Part shown: positions 35,396-46,201 of the stretch, piece by piece
Layout of the letters: the number at the start of each line of letters is the position of its first letter
Numbering within the stretch: position 1 is the first letter of the stretch
Assembly: GCF_037893015.1 (NCBI RefSeq)
Contig: NC_133666.1
Coordinates: 468,653,454-468,717,453 of the forward strand
Length of the DNA stretch: 64,000 nucleotides
Direction: 5' to 3'
DNA from: Macrotis lagotis
Taxonomy: Eukaryota; Chordata; Mammalia; Peramelemorphia; Peramelidae
Translations under genes and position numbers: made by a program
Notes under the pieces: generated by a model
What the model was told of the DNA's origin: nothing
Seen by the model: the letters and a program-made list of their open reading frames with translations, nothing else
Databases searched by the model: none

Positions 35396-36119
35396 CAGAG
35401 ACCTCAAATTCAGAATATCAATACCTAAGTTAATATTTACAAAAGGTCAAAAAACAGTGATTCTTAGCTCTCTGTCTCTTTATTGGTCTATTCTGCCATT
35501 GTCATTACTGAAACCAAAGGGAATCATTCATGACTGATAGCTATTTTGAATTTTTGTCTGGTTCCTTGGGGTATGATGGCCAAGGTATTCAAACACTATC
35601 TGTTCAGATTATTAGTCATAAACTCTAAATCCTTAGGTCCTTGGAGACAAATAGAGTCAATACCCACACACAAGACCTATATACCTACACATGCAGTTTT
35701 TTGTTGAATGGTAGGACCTTTAGAGTTTGGGCTCATCTGGCTAATCTTTTGACAAATTCATGTCATCTCCATGCCACCATAAGTCTTTTAGAGTAGACAA
35801 TGACTACAACTATAACAAAAGCTGCTACTACAACCACAACTACTACTGATAATCATCATCATCATCATCAGAATTATATGGAAAAAATATCTTACAAGTC
35901 AAGGGCCTTCCTTATCTTTTTTTCTGTTCCAGGCAGAAATATCTAATATCTGAAATTTATATAATAGATTACATATATATGATCTCTTCAGCATTTTCCT
36001 CAAAAAAAAAACTGTGTAAGGTGGATAGAGTAAATATCTATCTCCAGTATCCAGTTGGGTCCAGATTATAACCTCTTTTGTAAAAATCTTATAGATAAAA
36101 CTAGAAGAGTAGTCAGTCA
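35396..36119. other. mostly unassigned DNA
   Basis: It holds a short (CAT)n array at 35852-35870 and a weak MIR-like tail near 35940-36020; otherwise nothing recognised. Confidence 0.35.
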
Positions 36120-37072
36120 GTCAATAGACCATGTGACAGCCACTGAACAAAATGATAGGGTAATAAAGAAAGATAAAGGAAGGTCCTTGTGCTGGAGGAG
36201 TTCACAATCTAAGGAAGACAATGGGCAAACAGCTATGTACAGATAATTTTTATTCACGACAAATAGGAAATAATCAACAAAGGAAAAACACCAGATTAAT
36301 ACCAGTAAAGGCTTCCTGTAGTGGATGTTATTTTAGCTTGGATTTGAAGGAAGTGGGAGATAGAGATAAGGAAGGAAGTATTCTAGGTATGGGAGACAGC
36401 CAGTGAAAATGACTGGGGTTGGGACTTGTTCAGAGAATAGCAAGGAGACCAGTATCACTGAATTGAAGAATATGTGGGACAAAGGGACTACAAAGTATAA
36501 AAAGACTGGAAAGGTAGGCAAAATGGAGATTAGTTATGAGTGACTTAGAATGCCAGACATAGGCTTATGAACAGTATCCCTTCATAAATTATCAAGATTC
36601 AATGGAAGAAATTCCCCCAGTGGAATTTCTACTTAGTGAGAGACCCAATCAAGATTTAAGTATAAACCTCTTAATCTGAAATCCAGCCAAACATGAATTC
36701 TTTCTATTCCTTACACATGCCTCTTTAGTTATCCCTTTTATGCTTCTGCTCTGCCATACCATAGGGCTGGAATGCACTCTCTCCTTATCCCTGACTCAAG
36801 ACATATCACAGGCACCATCTTCTGCATGAAGAATTCCCAGATAGGACCTTCAAAATCCCTTATATTTTACTATTTTACATATACTTATTTGTATTCACTT
36901 TTTATGCTGTACATGTATTTTTATATGTAACTGTTGTTTTCTCCCCCACTGAGGAGATAAGGTCAGTGGGAGTAGAGATCATTTCACTATTTATACTTAT
37001 ATCTCAAGGTCCTATCCCAGTGCCTGCCATATCATACTTGGAGCTTAATAGATACTTATAGGTTGATTGGAA
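36120..37072 (+). repeat. two L2-type LINE 3' segments
   Basis: 36120-36565 has the order 'ggaggagttcacaatctaag', 'aggcttcctgtagtggatg', 'tttgaaggaagtgggaga', 'cagccagtgaaaatgactgg'. 36680-37072 is the terminal part: 'ggctggaatgcactctctcc', 'tgcatgaagaattcccag', 'cccagtgcctgccatatcat', 'taatagatacttatagg'. They may be two insertions or one rearranged copy. Confidence 0.6.
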
Positions 37073-37524
37073 GAACAACAAACAAAAAAAAATGAAAGAA
37101 ATCTGTAAAGATTTTTATTTCAGCAAACTCTTCTCATTCTCAATAACAGTAGAGTCAACTCATTAAGATTCTCACATCATCATCCTGGATGTGGAAGAGG
37201 TGGAAATGATAGTGAAGAAAAGAATGATGGTAATGGTAGGGAACAGCTGGAATAGACAAAGTACACAGTGGGGGTCTTTGCTAAAAGGGACCCAATTTTG
37301 AGGGTGCAGATGGATCAATTTACAAATAATCTGAAATAGGGGAAGATATCAAAAGGAAAAAAAATTATCCCACAAAAACTTGGAACTTACAAAAAGATCC
37401 CCCCAAAGTAAGTGATTGACTAATAGTATGTACTGATCCTTCTATTTTTGCATCAGTACAAAATCTTTATGAGAATCAGGATAAATAATTATATATGTAT
37501 TGAGGGCATCCTTCATGAAAATAT
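37073..37524. other. unassigned DNA
   Basis: No recognisable repeat or gene. Confidence 0.4.
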
Positions 37525-37935
37525 TGGGCAACTAAGTGTCTCAGTAGGGAAGAGTGCCTGGTCTGGAGTCAGGAAGGCACATCTTCCTAAATTCAAATCT
37601 GGTCTTAGTCATTTACTAACTGTATGATCCTAGAGAACACAGTAAACCTTGTTTGCCTCAGTTTCCTCATCTATTATTATTCTTTTTTTTTGCTAGGCAG
37701 TGGGGTTAGGTGGCTTGCCCAAGGCCACACAGCTAGGTAATTATTAAGTGTCTGAGAGCAGATTTGAACCCAGGTACTCCTGACTCCAGGGCTGGTGCTT
37801 TATCCACTATGCCACCTAGCTGCCCCTTCCTCATCTATTATTGAGCTGGAGAAGGAAATGGTAAACCATTCCAGTATCTTTGCCAAATAAGTCGTTGAAG
37901 AATCAGACCTGACTAAAAAGAGACAGAACTCATGA
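37525..37935 (+). repeat. MAR1-type CORE-SINE split by a WSINE1
   Basis: The 5' part (37525-37678) has 'gtctggagtcaggaaggc' and 'ttgcctcagtttcctcatct'. The 3' part (37843-37935) has 'gagctggagaaggaaatggt' and 'gtatctttgccaaataagtc'. Confidence 0.85.
37679..37826 (-). repeat. WSINE1-type SINE, young, with perfect target-site duplication
   Basis: Complete reverse copy from a T run ('gctaggcagtggggttaggt') to 'tgccacctagctgcccc'. The 16-bp 'ttcctcatctattatt' at 37663-37678 is repeated exactly at 37827-37842. Both the TSD and the body look little diverged. Confidence 0.95.
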
Positions 37936-38219
37936 AGATATCAGACAATAATTGGCAGGTACTGGTAAGAAAAATACCCAAATAGATCATATATTTATAA
38001 TAATACAGAATCACTGTACTTACTTTTATTGAGAATTTTTAAGAGCAATTTATTTGATGGAGGGGGGAAAATACCCTCTTATCCAACAAGATATGAAGGA
38101 CTTTAAAAGTAATAGCAGAGCTACCTTTGTGTGATTAACCCCTTCATTATTCAGGTCTGTCAAAGTTCCATCACTTGTTATTCATTTGACCCTAAGCAAA
38201 ACAATCTCTCCAAGACTCA

Positions 38220-38415
38220 GATTAATGGAAAAAGTCCTGAATTTGGAATCAGGGAACCTGGATTCGAATTTCATTGATTTCATTGCTTACTACCTGTGCT
38301 AGCTATGACTTTGGTCAAAACATTTAACAATGTTGGGTCTTGATTTCTCATCTGTAATATTATGGGGTTGGATTAAATGGTCTTTCTGCTTTCTTCCAGC
38401 TCTAAAGCCATGATC
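38220..38415 (+). repeat. MIR/Ther-type SINE
   Basis: 'gtcctgaatttggaatcagg', 'tgatttctcatctgtaatat' and 'cttccagctctaaagccatg'. Confidence 0.65.
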
Positions 38416-38640
38416 TTTGAAGACCTGGGCTAGGACTTCATCTACAACAAAAGTGAGAAACTCCTGAGAGGGAAGCCCAGTAGAGTCCTAGCTCTACTCC
38501 ACTACATCCTCACTGCATCCCCACCACAAGTCAAATCCACTTTTCCACTTCCCGAGCCTCTGCTTGGCAAACTCACAGATATTTGTGAGAAGGAACTCAT
38601 AAGGGCAATGAACCAGCACAGCTGGGGTTCATCAGTTAGA

Positions 38641-38696
38641 ACCAATAGGCCAGAGGAAGGATCAGGTGAGCTTGCTCTCTGGCCAGCCTATAAAAG
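38641..38696 (+). promoter_or_regulatory. candidate core promoter (CCAAT + TATA)
   Basis: A CCAAT box (38642-38646) precedes a good TATA box, 'TATAAAAG' (38689-38696), by 42 bp, in a GC-richer non-repetitive stretch (38450-38870). A start site would be expected near 38718-38725. No convincing first exon or coding sequence follows: the 74-codon frame overlapping it is unknown. It could be chance. Confidence 0.25.
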
Positions 38697-38974
38697 CCAT
38701 CTGGATGGAGGGTGCTTGGCCTGGATTCTGCCAAAGGAGCTTTCACAAGGAATGGTATTTATGACAAACTGGGAAAGATCCTTCTGTTTGGCCTCTGTGG
38801 CAAATAGAGAAGAGTCCAACAAATCCTTCTGATGGTAATCCTGTCTGAGATGTTTAACATTCTGCTAAGCTTATATGCAGGCAAATAATTTCAGATTTCT
38901 TCTTGATGTCCCCAAATGCCACAATCCCAGACTATTCCCAGAGGGAAATCTTGCAGATAATTCAGGTCACACTC

Positions 38975-39118
38975 CTCATTTTCCAGGTGATAATATAAAG
39001 GCAAAAGTAAAGTATGGAGACTTTACCAAGCTCATTCTGCTAGTTAGTGATAAAAATCAGAGTGAGTCTTCTGATGCCAGGTCTGGCACTATCTTCACTG
39101 CATCACCTAACTGTCCTG
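38975..39118 (-). repeat. MIR-like SINE
   Basis: 'gagactttaccaagctcatt', 'cttctgatgccaggtctggc' and 'actgcatcacctaactgtcc' in reverse orientation. It lies inside the 161-codon frame 38875-39360, which is therefore probably not a gene. Confidence 0.6.
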
Positions 39119-39494
39119 CCCACTCTCATATAGCTCACAAAGTTCAGGGGCAGGATCTAAACACAGAGAGCTTTTTTTGCTTCAAATCCCCTAGTTTTTG
39201 TATTCTACCACCTAAATTGAACTTTAAAGAATACCCTTATAAAGGCAGAGAGGTTAGAGCAGTGTGTCAGCTTGATGAGGTGATTCTACACAAAGGGAAC
39301 AGCTCAAGCCCGTCATTGACAGGAAAAGAGAGTTATGAGGATTGGTCAAGTCCAAGCTAAGTGAAAGTTGTATAAGGCAAAGCTAGAAATGTATTTTGGT
39401 GGTGGATTGGGGACAGTCCTGAAAGAAAGGCATAATTTAAAGGATTCTTATTCTCTCTAAATTCCAATAACATTCATCATCCCTATGCAATTAT

Positions 39495-39785
39495 GATATG
39501 TGACCTTTGTTTTTGAAGAAGATCATGACATCTGGGAGGTGATTCTATGACATGAAAATGAATTGTATTTGAGTGAAGGGGTACTGTGGTAAGTCCCAGC
39601 CTCACTTTCCCCTCCATCTGGATCCAGTGGCTAGATATGGACTGGAAATGCCCGGGAAGAGAGACAGTTAGGGTTAAGTGACTTTCTCAAGGTCACACAG
39701 CTAGTAAGAGTCTGAGGTCACATTTGAACTCAGGTCCTCCTTAATTCAGGATCGATGCTCTACCCACTACACTTTCTAGCTGGGC
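39495..39785 (-). repeat. composite SINE, near full length
   Basis: 'cctttgtttttgaagaagat', 'aatgaattgtatttgagtga', 'atctggatccagtggctaga', then the CORE/tRNA part 'aaggtcacacagctagtaag' and 'ctacccactacactttctag'. Confidence 0.8.
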
Positions 39786-39877
39786 TAGAATTGTAGAATT
39801 TTTGGCGTATTCAATGGGACACTTTATAGGAAAGTCTTAATGTTCCTTCTTTGTGATTTCATACAAGATTTTGACTT

Positions 39878-39990
39878 TCCAACTAGACTCTAAACTTCTT
39901 GAGAATGGGGACATGTTCAATGCTAATTTTTTTCCTCAAGCTGACAAGCTAGCATGATTAGTAAATAATAGATTTTCAATTAATATTGTC
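39878..39990 (+). repeat. L2-type 3' tail
   Basis: 'gactctaaacttcttgagaa' and 'tggggacatgttcaatgc'. Confidence 0.5.
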
Positions 39991-40094
39991 TTGTTGTAAA
40001 GCTCACCTTTAAAAGAATCAAGTAGGTACCTAAATCATTTTTATGTAACTATTCTTTTAATATTTTCCTATATATAATTCTATATGTCATGTTG

Positions 40095-40812
40095 TCTCCC
40101 CCATTAGGCTATAAACTCCTAAAAAACAAACAAAATAAAGAATATTAACCTCCTTGTAAATAGGGACTGTGTTATAGTATTTTTTGTATTAGTGCCTAAT
40201 ACAGTGCCAAGCTCACTGTATTATTGTTTATCCTTCTTTTTTGAAGAGGACCAATGCCCTCATTGGTGATGTTTTAACTTGTGTGTGAGAGAACTGGGTT
40301 TAAGTAAAGCAGAGTTGTACAGTGTCATCAGTCTCACTCTCTTTTCCTGAGTCATCAAAGTCCTGTGGCAAAACAAAAGTCAGGATGATTGGGCAGGATC
40401 CACTCAAAGGATGATCTTGGTAACTTTGATGTCATTGGATTGCTCAAGCTCTACAAAGACTCCTTCAGCTACCTTCATGGTTGTTGGAACAAATTATTCT
40501 CATCTACCCATTCTGCATAGGGGAAAGTCTTCACATGCTTGGGATAGGCATTCCCCTAATTCACCAATAGGATGGAGACCTGCTGACTTCCCTCAACCTG
40601 GTTTGACTTGTCTGCCCAGAAGTTTTCCTGGGATGTGGCTGATGTACAGGCTTCTTGGAACCATTGGTGAGACTTGAATGAATCAGGTGGACTTCAAAGG
40701 TGGAGGAGCAGCCCTGAGAAAGGCTGGCAAGACTTCACACCACAAGTGCTCGTCCGCCTGAACACCTTATATACTCCCTGGAACATAGTAGGTAATAAAT
40801 ATTTGTTGCTTG
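40095..40812 (+). repeat. L2-type 3' tail split by a LINE-derived insert
   Basis: Left part to about 40222 ('gtaaatagggactgtgttat', 'tagtgcctaatacagtgcc'); right part from about 40758 ('ccctggaacatagtaggtaa', 'taaatatttgttgcttgtc'). Confidence 0.6.
40223..40757 (-). mobile_element. short LINE derivative: 5' region fused to 3' tail
   Basis: The low-coordinate end has the family's 3' tail ('ttgtttatccttcttttttg'). The rest matches the 5' region of the LINE at 52405-54845: 'ctaccttcatggttgttgg' and 'aacaaatta' here against 'ctgccttcatggctattag' and 'aacaaattc' there, with the preceding 'atgatcttggtaactttgat' against 'atgaccttggtgtctttgat'. The whole ORF is absent, so this looks like a non-autonomous element that could be moved by the parent LINE. 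Confidence 0.65.
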
Positions 40813-40830
40813 TCATAAAAAAAAGCCTCA

Positions 40831-40977
40831 GGGCAGCTAGGTGGTGGTATGGTGGATACAGCACTAGTCCTGCAGTCAGGAGGATCTGAGTTCAAATTTG
40901 ATCTTGGACACTATAATTATCTAGCTGTGTGACCTTGGACAAGTCCCTTAATCCCATTGCCTTGCAAAACACAGAAA
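40831..40977 (+). repeat. WSINE1-type SINE with target-site duplication
   Basis: 'gggcagctaggtggtggtat', 'gtcctgcagtcaggaggatc' and 'cccattgccttgcaaaacac'. 'aaaaaaagcctca' flanks both ends. Confidence 0.95.
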
Positions 40978-41094
40978 CAAAAAAAGCCTCACCCCAAAAG
41001 ATTTTAAGCCCTTTCAAATGCTATTACTATGATTGATGATGAATAGCTAATATTTATATTATTAGGGTTTTCAAAGCACTCAATGAACCAATTC

Positions 41095-41350
41095 CTTGAA
41101 TAAAGTCATGGATGGTATGCTTATCCTATTTTTAGATGACACAAACCTGGGAAGCAGAACTAACTTTTCAGATGACAACTTGGATCTAAAAAGAGTGTTG
41201 AATGTAATCCAATAAAGTGAAATCTAATAGAGATAAATGTAAAGTCATGCTCTTGGATATAATCAAATTCATAAGTCTAAGATGAGGGAGTCATGGCTAG
41301 ACAACAGTTCTGAAAAAAAATCTGGAGGTCTTAGTGCTCTAACAAGTTCA
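41095..41350 (+). repeat. CR1/L3-type LINE, RT-domain fragment
   Basis: 'gatggtatgcttatcctatt', then 'agatgacacaaacctgggaa' encodes the RT-type (A)DDT motif, and 'agataaatgtaaagtcatgc' and 'gggagtcatggctagacaac' follow the C-terminal RT order of amniote CR1/L3. Confidence 0.75.
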
Positions 41351-41377
41351 TATACTTCCAATTTATCCTGTTTGTGT

Positions 41378-41440
41378 TATTTATTTTTTTTATTTATTAT
41401 TATTTATTATTTATTTATTATTATTTATATTTTGCAGATT
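41378..41440 (+). repeat. (TTA)n/(TTTA)n AT repeat
   Basis: About 60 bp of T/A triplets and quadruplets. Confidence 0.9.
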
Positions 41441-41467
41441 AGAAAGAGTAGCATTTTATGTGGAGAG

Positions 41468-41668
41468 AGAGCATAGTAGAGTAGAAATGGACTGGATTTA
41501 GAATGAGACAACTTGGGGTCAAATCTCAGCTGTGCTCCTTATTAGCTATATGACCTTGGGCAAATCATTTCTTTTTTTCTGGGATTCAGTTGCTTCATCT
41601 GTAAAATGAGGAATTGTACAAGATGACCAGTAAAATCTGCTCCCAATTCTAAATCCATAATTTTATTA
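41468..41668 (+). repeat. MIR/Ther-type SINE
   Basis: 'aatctcagctgtgctcctta', 'tgaccttgggcaaatcattt' and 'ttgcttcatctgtaaaatga'. Followed at 41795-41843 by an inverted-type L2 tail ('aaacatttattaagtgccta'). Confidence 0.7.
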
Positions 41669-41843
41669 GATCTTATCTGTTATAATAAAGACTATAACAG
41701 CTAGTCTTGATGTATATAAGGAAAAAAAGTGTGAAAGGCCTAGAGACCCGAGAGAAAGGAAGGGTAAAAGATGGACTGAAGGTACCAAAGAAAACCAATT
41801 AACAAACATTTATTAAGTGCCTATTGTATACCAGGCTCTGTAA

Positions 41844-43269
41844 ATGTCCTTGATTTCAGAATTTTGTCCTGAAATCCAGATGTGGTTCAGAGTCCTCCTA
41901 CCCAGTCACTGGTGTTTCAGACCCATACTAAATATGAGTTTTCCTTCTTTGCTTCTACCACCTCCCATCAACCCTAATCATTTCAGTAGTGATACAGTGG
42001 ATATCCATGAAAAGGTTCCTGTGGACAGGCATTAGAAAACCATTAAGGAAAGTTGATTTCCCAATGCACCCATGCACATTCACACACACTAACTCACTCG
42101 TTAGCTGAATGTAATTCTTGTTGGTAACTCTCCATTGTTTACTAGGACAGCAAGCATAGTTTGAAGAAAAAGAAAACCTGGAAAAAGGAACAAACAAAGC
42201 TATTAAAAATGGATTTTAAGAGTTTTTTATATTTATTCGATAACTATAATGTGGTTAGAGGAGCTAAATTGGAGCAGAAGACAACTCAAATGTAATATGT
42301 TGAAGGTTTCTCAGGAATTATCTACCCTTTGACTTTATTTTATTATTTGTGTACAAACACATATACACACACTCTGAAGCATCTGTTAAGCAAGGGTTTT
42401 TCTTCCAAATCTCTTCCAATCGTGCAGAACCTAATGAGTTTTCAAAGGAAAAATGACTTCCATTTCTTCATGAGGCCAGATTTGTTTATAGCTTTGCTTG
42501 CAAAAAAAAAAACCTGGAATTATTTATTGGCAATTTGCATGTTGCTAAATAACAGATGTTCTGCAAATGAAAATTTCTTTTGTAACTTAACAAAGGGGAA
42601 AAAAAGGAAAGAGTAGTTTAATCTCAAACGTGAAGGAAATCCCATTCTTTGAAGCCTTTCTCCAGATCCTAGGGTACCCAGAGGCCATAACTCTGGCTAC
42701 ATCAGTCTACCTGAATGTTCAAGTAAATATCCCTTTACTCCAAGATCTAATGGAATAAAACAAACCCTTTTTACCCATGAGGTCTGAGCTGGGAGAGGGA
42801 GAAGGAGTGTCCTTTCTTATGTTTTTCATGTGCGGGATGGTTTGCATCCATGTTATCCCTGCTATAGCAGAAGAAAATTTCCTGAGAGTAATAGAAAGCA
42901 GAGTGAAGTCCTTGGAGGGTAGGACTCACCTTAGGGACACACAAAACTAATTAAAGTTGAAAATAGGAATATTCTATTTGCCCTCTGAACTTTGCACCTA
43001 TTTTTCTATATTGTTGAATCTGCCCTAGTTTCATTCATGAGATTGTGCCTTAGACCTTCTCTTATTTTTTTCCCCTGGGGTGCAGGGGCAGGAGGGTGGA
43101 AATGGGGGAGGGGCTGCTGAGGCAGTGAGCAGGGTTCAATAAGATGCTTTTTTGTTAAGGGCTGATAATTTTATTTGTTTTAAAGAAATCTTTTTTAATT
43201 TAACTAACTTGATCTGCCCTCCAGCTAAATTGATCTAGATAACTATAAATAATATTAAGAACTTTAAAG
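41844..43269. other. unassigned DNA with a G-quadruplex motif
   Basis: No repeat or gene was recognised. At 43077-43108 four G runs of three or more are separated by loops of 4, 5 and 7 bases, a canonical G4 pattern on the plus strand. Confidence 0.4.
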
Positions 43270-43735
43270 AACAGCTTAGTCTAACAGAAAGTAGACTGGC
43301 CTCAGGATCAGGAAAGTCTAGATTCAAATCTTATCTCTGATACAAAATTAGTTTGAGATTCTGGGCAGGTCACTTGGCCTCTTAATGATCCAGGGCAATT
43401 CTATATGACTATAATTTCCAACCAAAATAATAATCCATTTGTAAAGTGCTTTTTGCCAGGAAGCTTATTAAATTGAATAGAGTGAACACAATGTGGGTCA
43501 AAGTACAGCCTCTGATGCATCCTAACTGGGTGAAACTGGGCAAACCGTTTAACTTCTCATTGTTCTAGGCAACTCTATAAGAGTTGGGAACAAGGGGGTA
43601 CTTGAATTCAAATTCCAGCTCTGTCACTGGATATCACTAGAAAAGTCATTTTGCCTCTCTTAAACCTCAGTGAAATGAGGAGGTTGGATCCAGTGGTTCT
43701 AAGGTCTTTTCAAACTCTAATTTTGTGATCAGAAA
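43270..43735 (+). repeat. three partial MIR-like SINEs
   Basis: 43270-43425 ('ggcctcaggatcaggaaagt', 'ccagggcaattctatatgac'), 43483-43590 ('tctaggcaactctataagag'), and 43590-43735 ('cagctctgtcactggatat', ending 'ctctaattttgtgatc'). Confidence 0.5.
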
Positions 43736-43742
43736 TTACAGG

Positions 43743-44030
43743 GCAGTGAGGTGACCCAGTATATAGAGTACTGGACTTGGAATTTGGAAGATCAGAGTGC
43801 AAATTCAGTCTCAGACATTTACAAACTGTGTGACACCTGGACATGTCACCTCACCCTTTTGCCTCAGTTTCCTCATCTGTAAAATGAGCTGGATAAGGAA
43901 ATGACAAACCACTCCAGTGTCTTTGCAAAAAAGAAGAAGAAAGAAAATTGACAACAAATAACCAAAAACTAAAAACTAAATAGTTTCATGAAGAGTTGAG
44001 TATGACTACAAAGGGCTGAACAACAAAAAA
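43743..44030 (+). repeat. MAR1-type CORE-SINE
   Basis: 'gggcagtgaggtgacccagt', 'gtttcctcatctgtaaaatg', 'aaaccactccagtgtctttg' and 'aagggctgaacaacaaaaaa'. An A-rich insertion interrupts the tail. Confidence 0.85.
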
Positions 44031-44094
44031 TCAAGGAACCAACCTGCCCATGTGGAAGATTCTTACCCATGTCAATGAAATCACAAATCTAATA

Positions 44095-44240
44095 AGAAAG
44101 TGCTTTTACCTTTTTCAAACATTTCATTTTATTTTCTCAGAAATTCTGTGAGATCCATAGGGCAAGAGCAGGTATGTTTATTTGACATTTTATAGAGAAG
44201 TTACATGACTAAGATTAAGCATATACCTAGTGGCAAAACT
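44095..44240 (-). repeat. MIR-like SINE, diverged
   Basis: 'tctgtgagatccatagggca' and 'gttacatgactaagattaag' in reverse orientation. Confidence 0.4.
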
Positions 44241-44278
44241 GTCCCCCAGAAGACTGATCAGATTTGGAGTATTTACTT

Positions 44279-44375
44279 GCCTGTTACTCCAAGGGAGTAC
44301 AGTGATTTCTTTCTCCTTTTTTTCCCTCCTGTGATTTCAAGAGCTCGCTCTCTTTCTCTCTCTCTCTCTCTCTCT

Positions 44376-44413
<38 letters not shown>

Positions 44414-44466
44414 CTGTTACTCCAAGGGAGTACATTGATTTCTTTTTCCTTTTTTTCTGTGGTTTC
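44279..44466 (+). repeat. tandem duplication flanking a (CT)n(CA)n microsatellite
   Basis: Copy 1 is 44279-44338 and copy 2 is 44412-44466, both starting 'gcctgttactccaaggg'. They differ by a few substitutions and a short indel. (CT)n at 44347-44376 and (CA)n at 44376-44411 lie between them. Confidence 0.9.
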
Positions 44467-45169
44467 CTGGTAAGGGGTTTCCTGATTATTCATTCCCTGG
44501 GACAAATTAGCTATACAGGTCAGGATAAGCAGATTAAATAATTTTTGAAACCAGAGCTAGCTAAGTGGCACAGGCCTGAAAGTTTTGACATCAAAGCTGC
44601 CAAATACCAACTGGCCCTTTAGGCAACAGCTTGCTATGGTTGGGAGCCTCACATGAGTGAGAGTTAATTTTTTTAGTTATAGCTTCAACTCACTGAAAAC
44701 AACTATAGCCTTTATAATTTCTCAGAGTCCTTATCCCAGTTCACACTCTCTCTGGCAAGTCAGATCCTCAGAGGAACTAACTATTCCCTCATTCCTAGTA
44801 ATAAATTCTAGGAATGATTATAGGTAGTCAGGGTGTCTGCTGCTATTGTCCCAAGTCCATCTCCCTTTTATCATTAATTGACCCAGAGGTTAGCAAACCA
44901 GTGACATCAAACCAATTATCATCAATTACCTTTCGCAAAGGGATAGTAGCTGAAAATATATAACAAGAATCAAAGCTCAAACTATCCCCACATCAAAAGG
45001 GCATACTCTCTCTACTTGGTCCCTAAAAAAATGAGCACAAATTTAAAGCAGTTGCTCAAATATTACCTTATCAGATTCCAAATGTGTATAAATCATTCCT
45101 GTTATTGAATGAATGAATGAATGGCTTCAGTATTCAGGAAGAAGAAAACAAAGAGTTACATATCATTTG
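44467..45169. other. unassigned DNA
   Basis: No gene was recognised. A short (GAAT)n run at 45103-45123 resembles an L2 terminal repeat. Confidence 0.35.
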
Positions 45170-45412
45170 CTATGTGCCAGCTCATTTACTATATTTTATT
45201 TACTTTATAAATACTATATCATTTGATTCTCAAAACCGACAAGGGAGATAGGTGTTATTATTATTGCAATTTTACAGATGAGGAAAGTGAGATAGATAGA
45301 AGTTAAGTGACTTGACCAGTCAGTTAAAAAGTATCTGAGACCTAATATGAACTCAGATCTTCCCAACTCTGGACCTAGAACTCTCTACATTGGGTCATCT
45401 ACCTGCCTCATT
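45170..45412 (-). repeat. MIR-like SINE
   Basis: 'tttacagatgaggaaagtga', 'gaagttaagtgacttgacca' and 'tgaactcagatcttcccaac' in reverse orientation. Confidence 0.7.
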
Positions 45413-45769
45413 TTATTAAGTGTTTTCAGTTCAGTTGTGTACAATTCTTTTTTTTTTTTGAGTAAATTCAACTTTATTAGCTGCTGAGCCCTCAGTATAT
45501 AATAAAAGAATCATTTGCTTTTCATGATGTGCTTTAAAAACTTTTTTGATGAGACCTTTGGTTCTATTTCCATTTCTTTTCATTAAGAAGTCAAATCACT
45601 TTCCAGACACCTGACTGTAACTCTGGTCATCATGCCCACAGGAACCAGAATGAATCCTTGTAACCACTGATATGTGAGATTCCAAAATATCTTGTTTGAA
45701 ACCAGTCAGGTTTCTCATTTCCCAGCCATCAGCTCCAAACTGTGTCACTGTATAGCCTTTTTCCTATCC

Positions 45770-45910
45770 CCACCTTTTCCAGCATTCCTTTATATATTGT
45801 TTTCCCTAATTAGAATGTAAGACCTTTGAGGACAGGGACTGGTTTTCTTGTTTGTATTTTAGTCTCCTATGTTTAACATGGGGATTGGCACATAGCACTT
45901 TTTGTATCTA
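45770..45910 (+). repeat. L2-type 3' tail inside the retrocopy 3' region
   Basis: 'attagaatgtaagacctttg', 'aggacagggactggttttct' and 'gggattggcacatagcac'. It is antisense to the retrocopy. It was either part of the parental 3' UTR or inserted later. Confidence 0.6.
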
Positions 45911-46144
45911 TTAATTTAACTACCATCTCTGCCTGTGGTGACGATTTCAGTGTTTCTAATGTATAGTTTTCTTTACTCCATTTTTTATTATTTCCACTAT
46001 AGGGACCATAATCCAATTTAAAAATTTTCTTTATAATATCCCCCACCTCCATCCCACCTTCACTCCCAGTTCCCTAAATTAAAGTATTACACATCTGTGT
46101 ATATATCTGCACTTGACATCCATCTATACTATATATAATATAGA

Positions 46145-46145
46145 T

Positions 46146-46198
<53 letters not shown>
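46145..46198 (+). repeat. (TA)n microsatellite
   Basis: More than 20 TA units, likely polymorphic; it lies in the probable 3' UTR part of the retrocopy. Confidence 0.95.

Positions 46199-46201
<3 letters not shown>

Noticed and set aside
38875-39360. 161-codon ORF on the plus strand, downstream of the TATA box
   Set aside because: It runs through a reverse MIR-like SINE (38975-39118), so most of the frame is repeat-derived. No protein family match.
45448-45478. AATAAA and poly(A) as the end of a separate small retrocopied gene
   Set aside because: The MAR1 halves at 45421-45447 and 48211-48345 make a single insertion of the whole SSTR2 block the simpler explanation.
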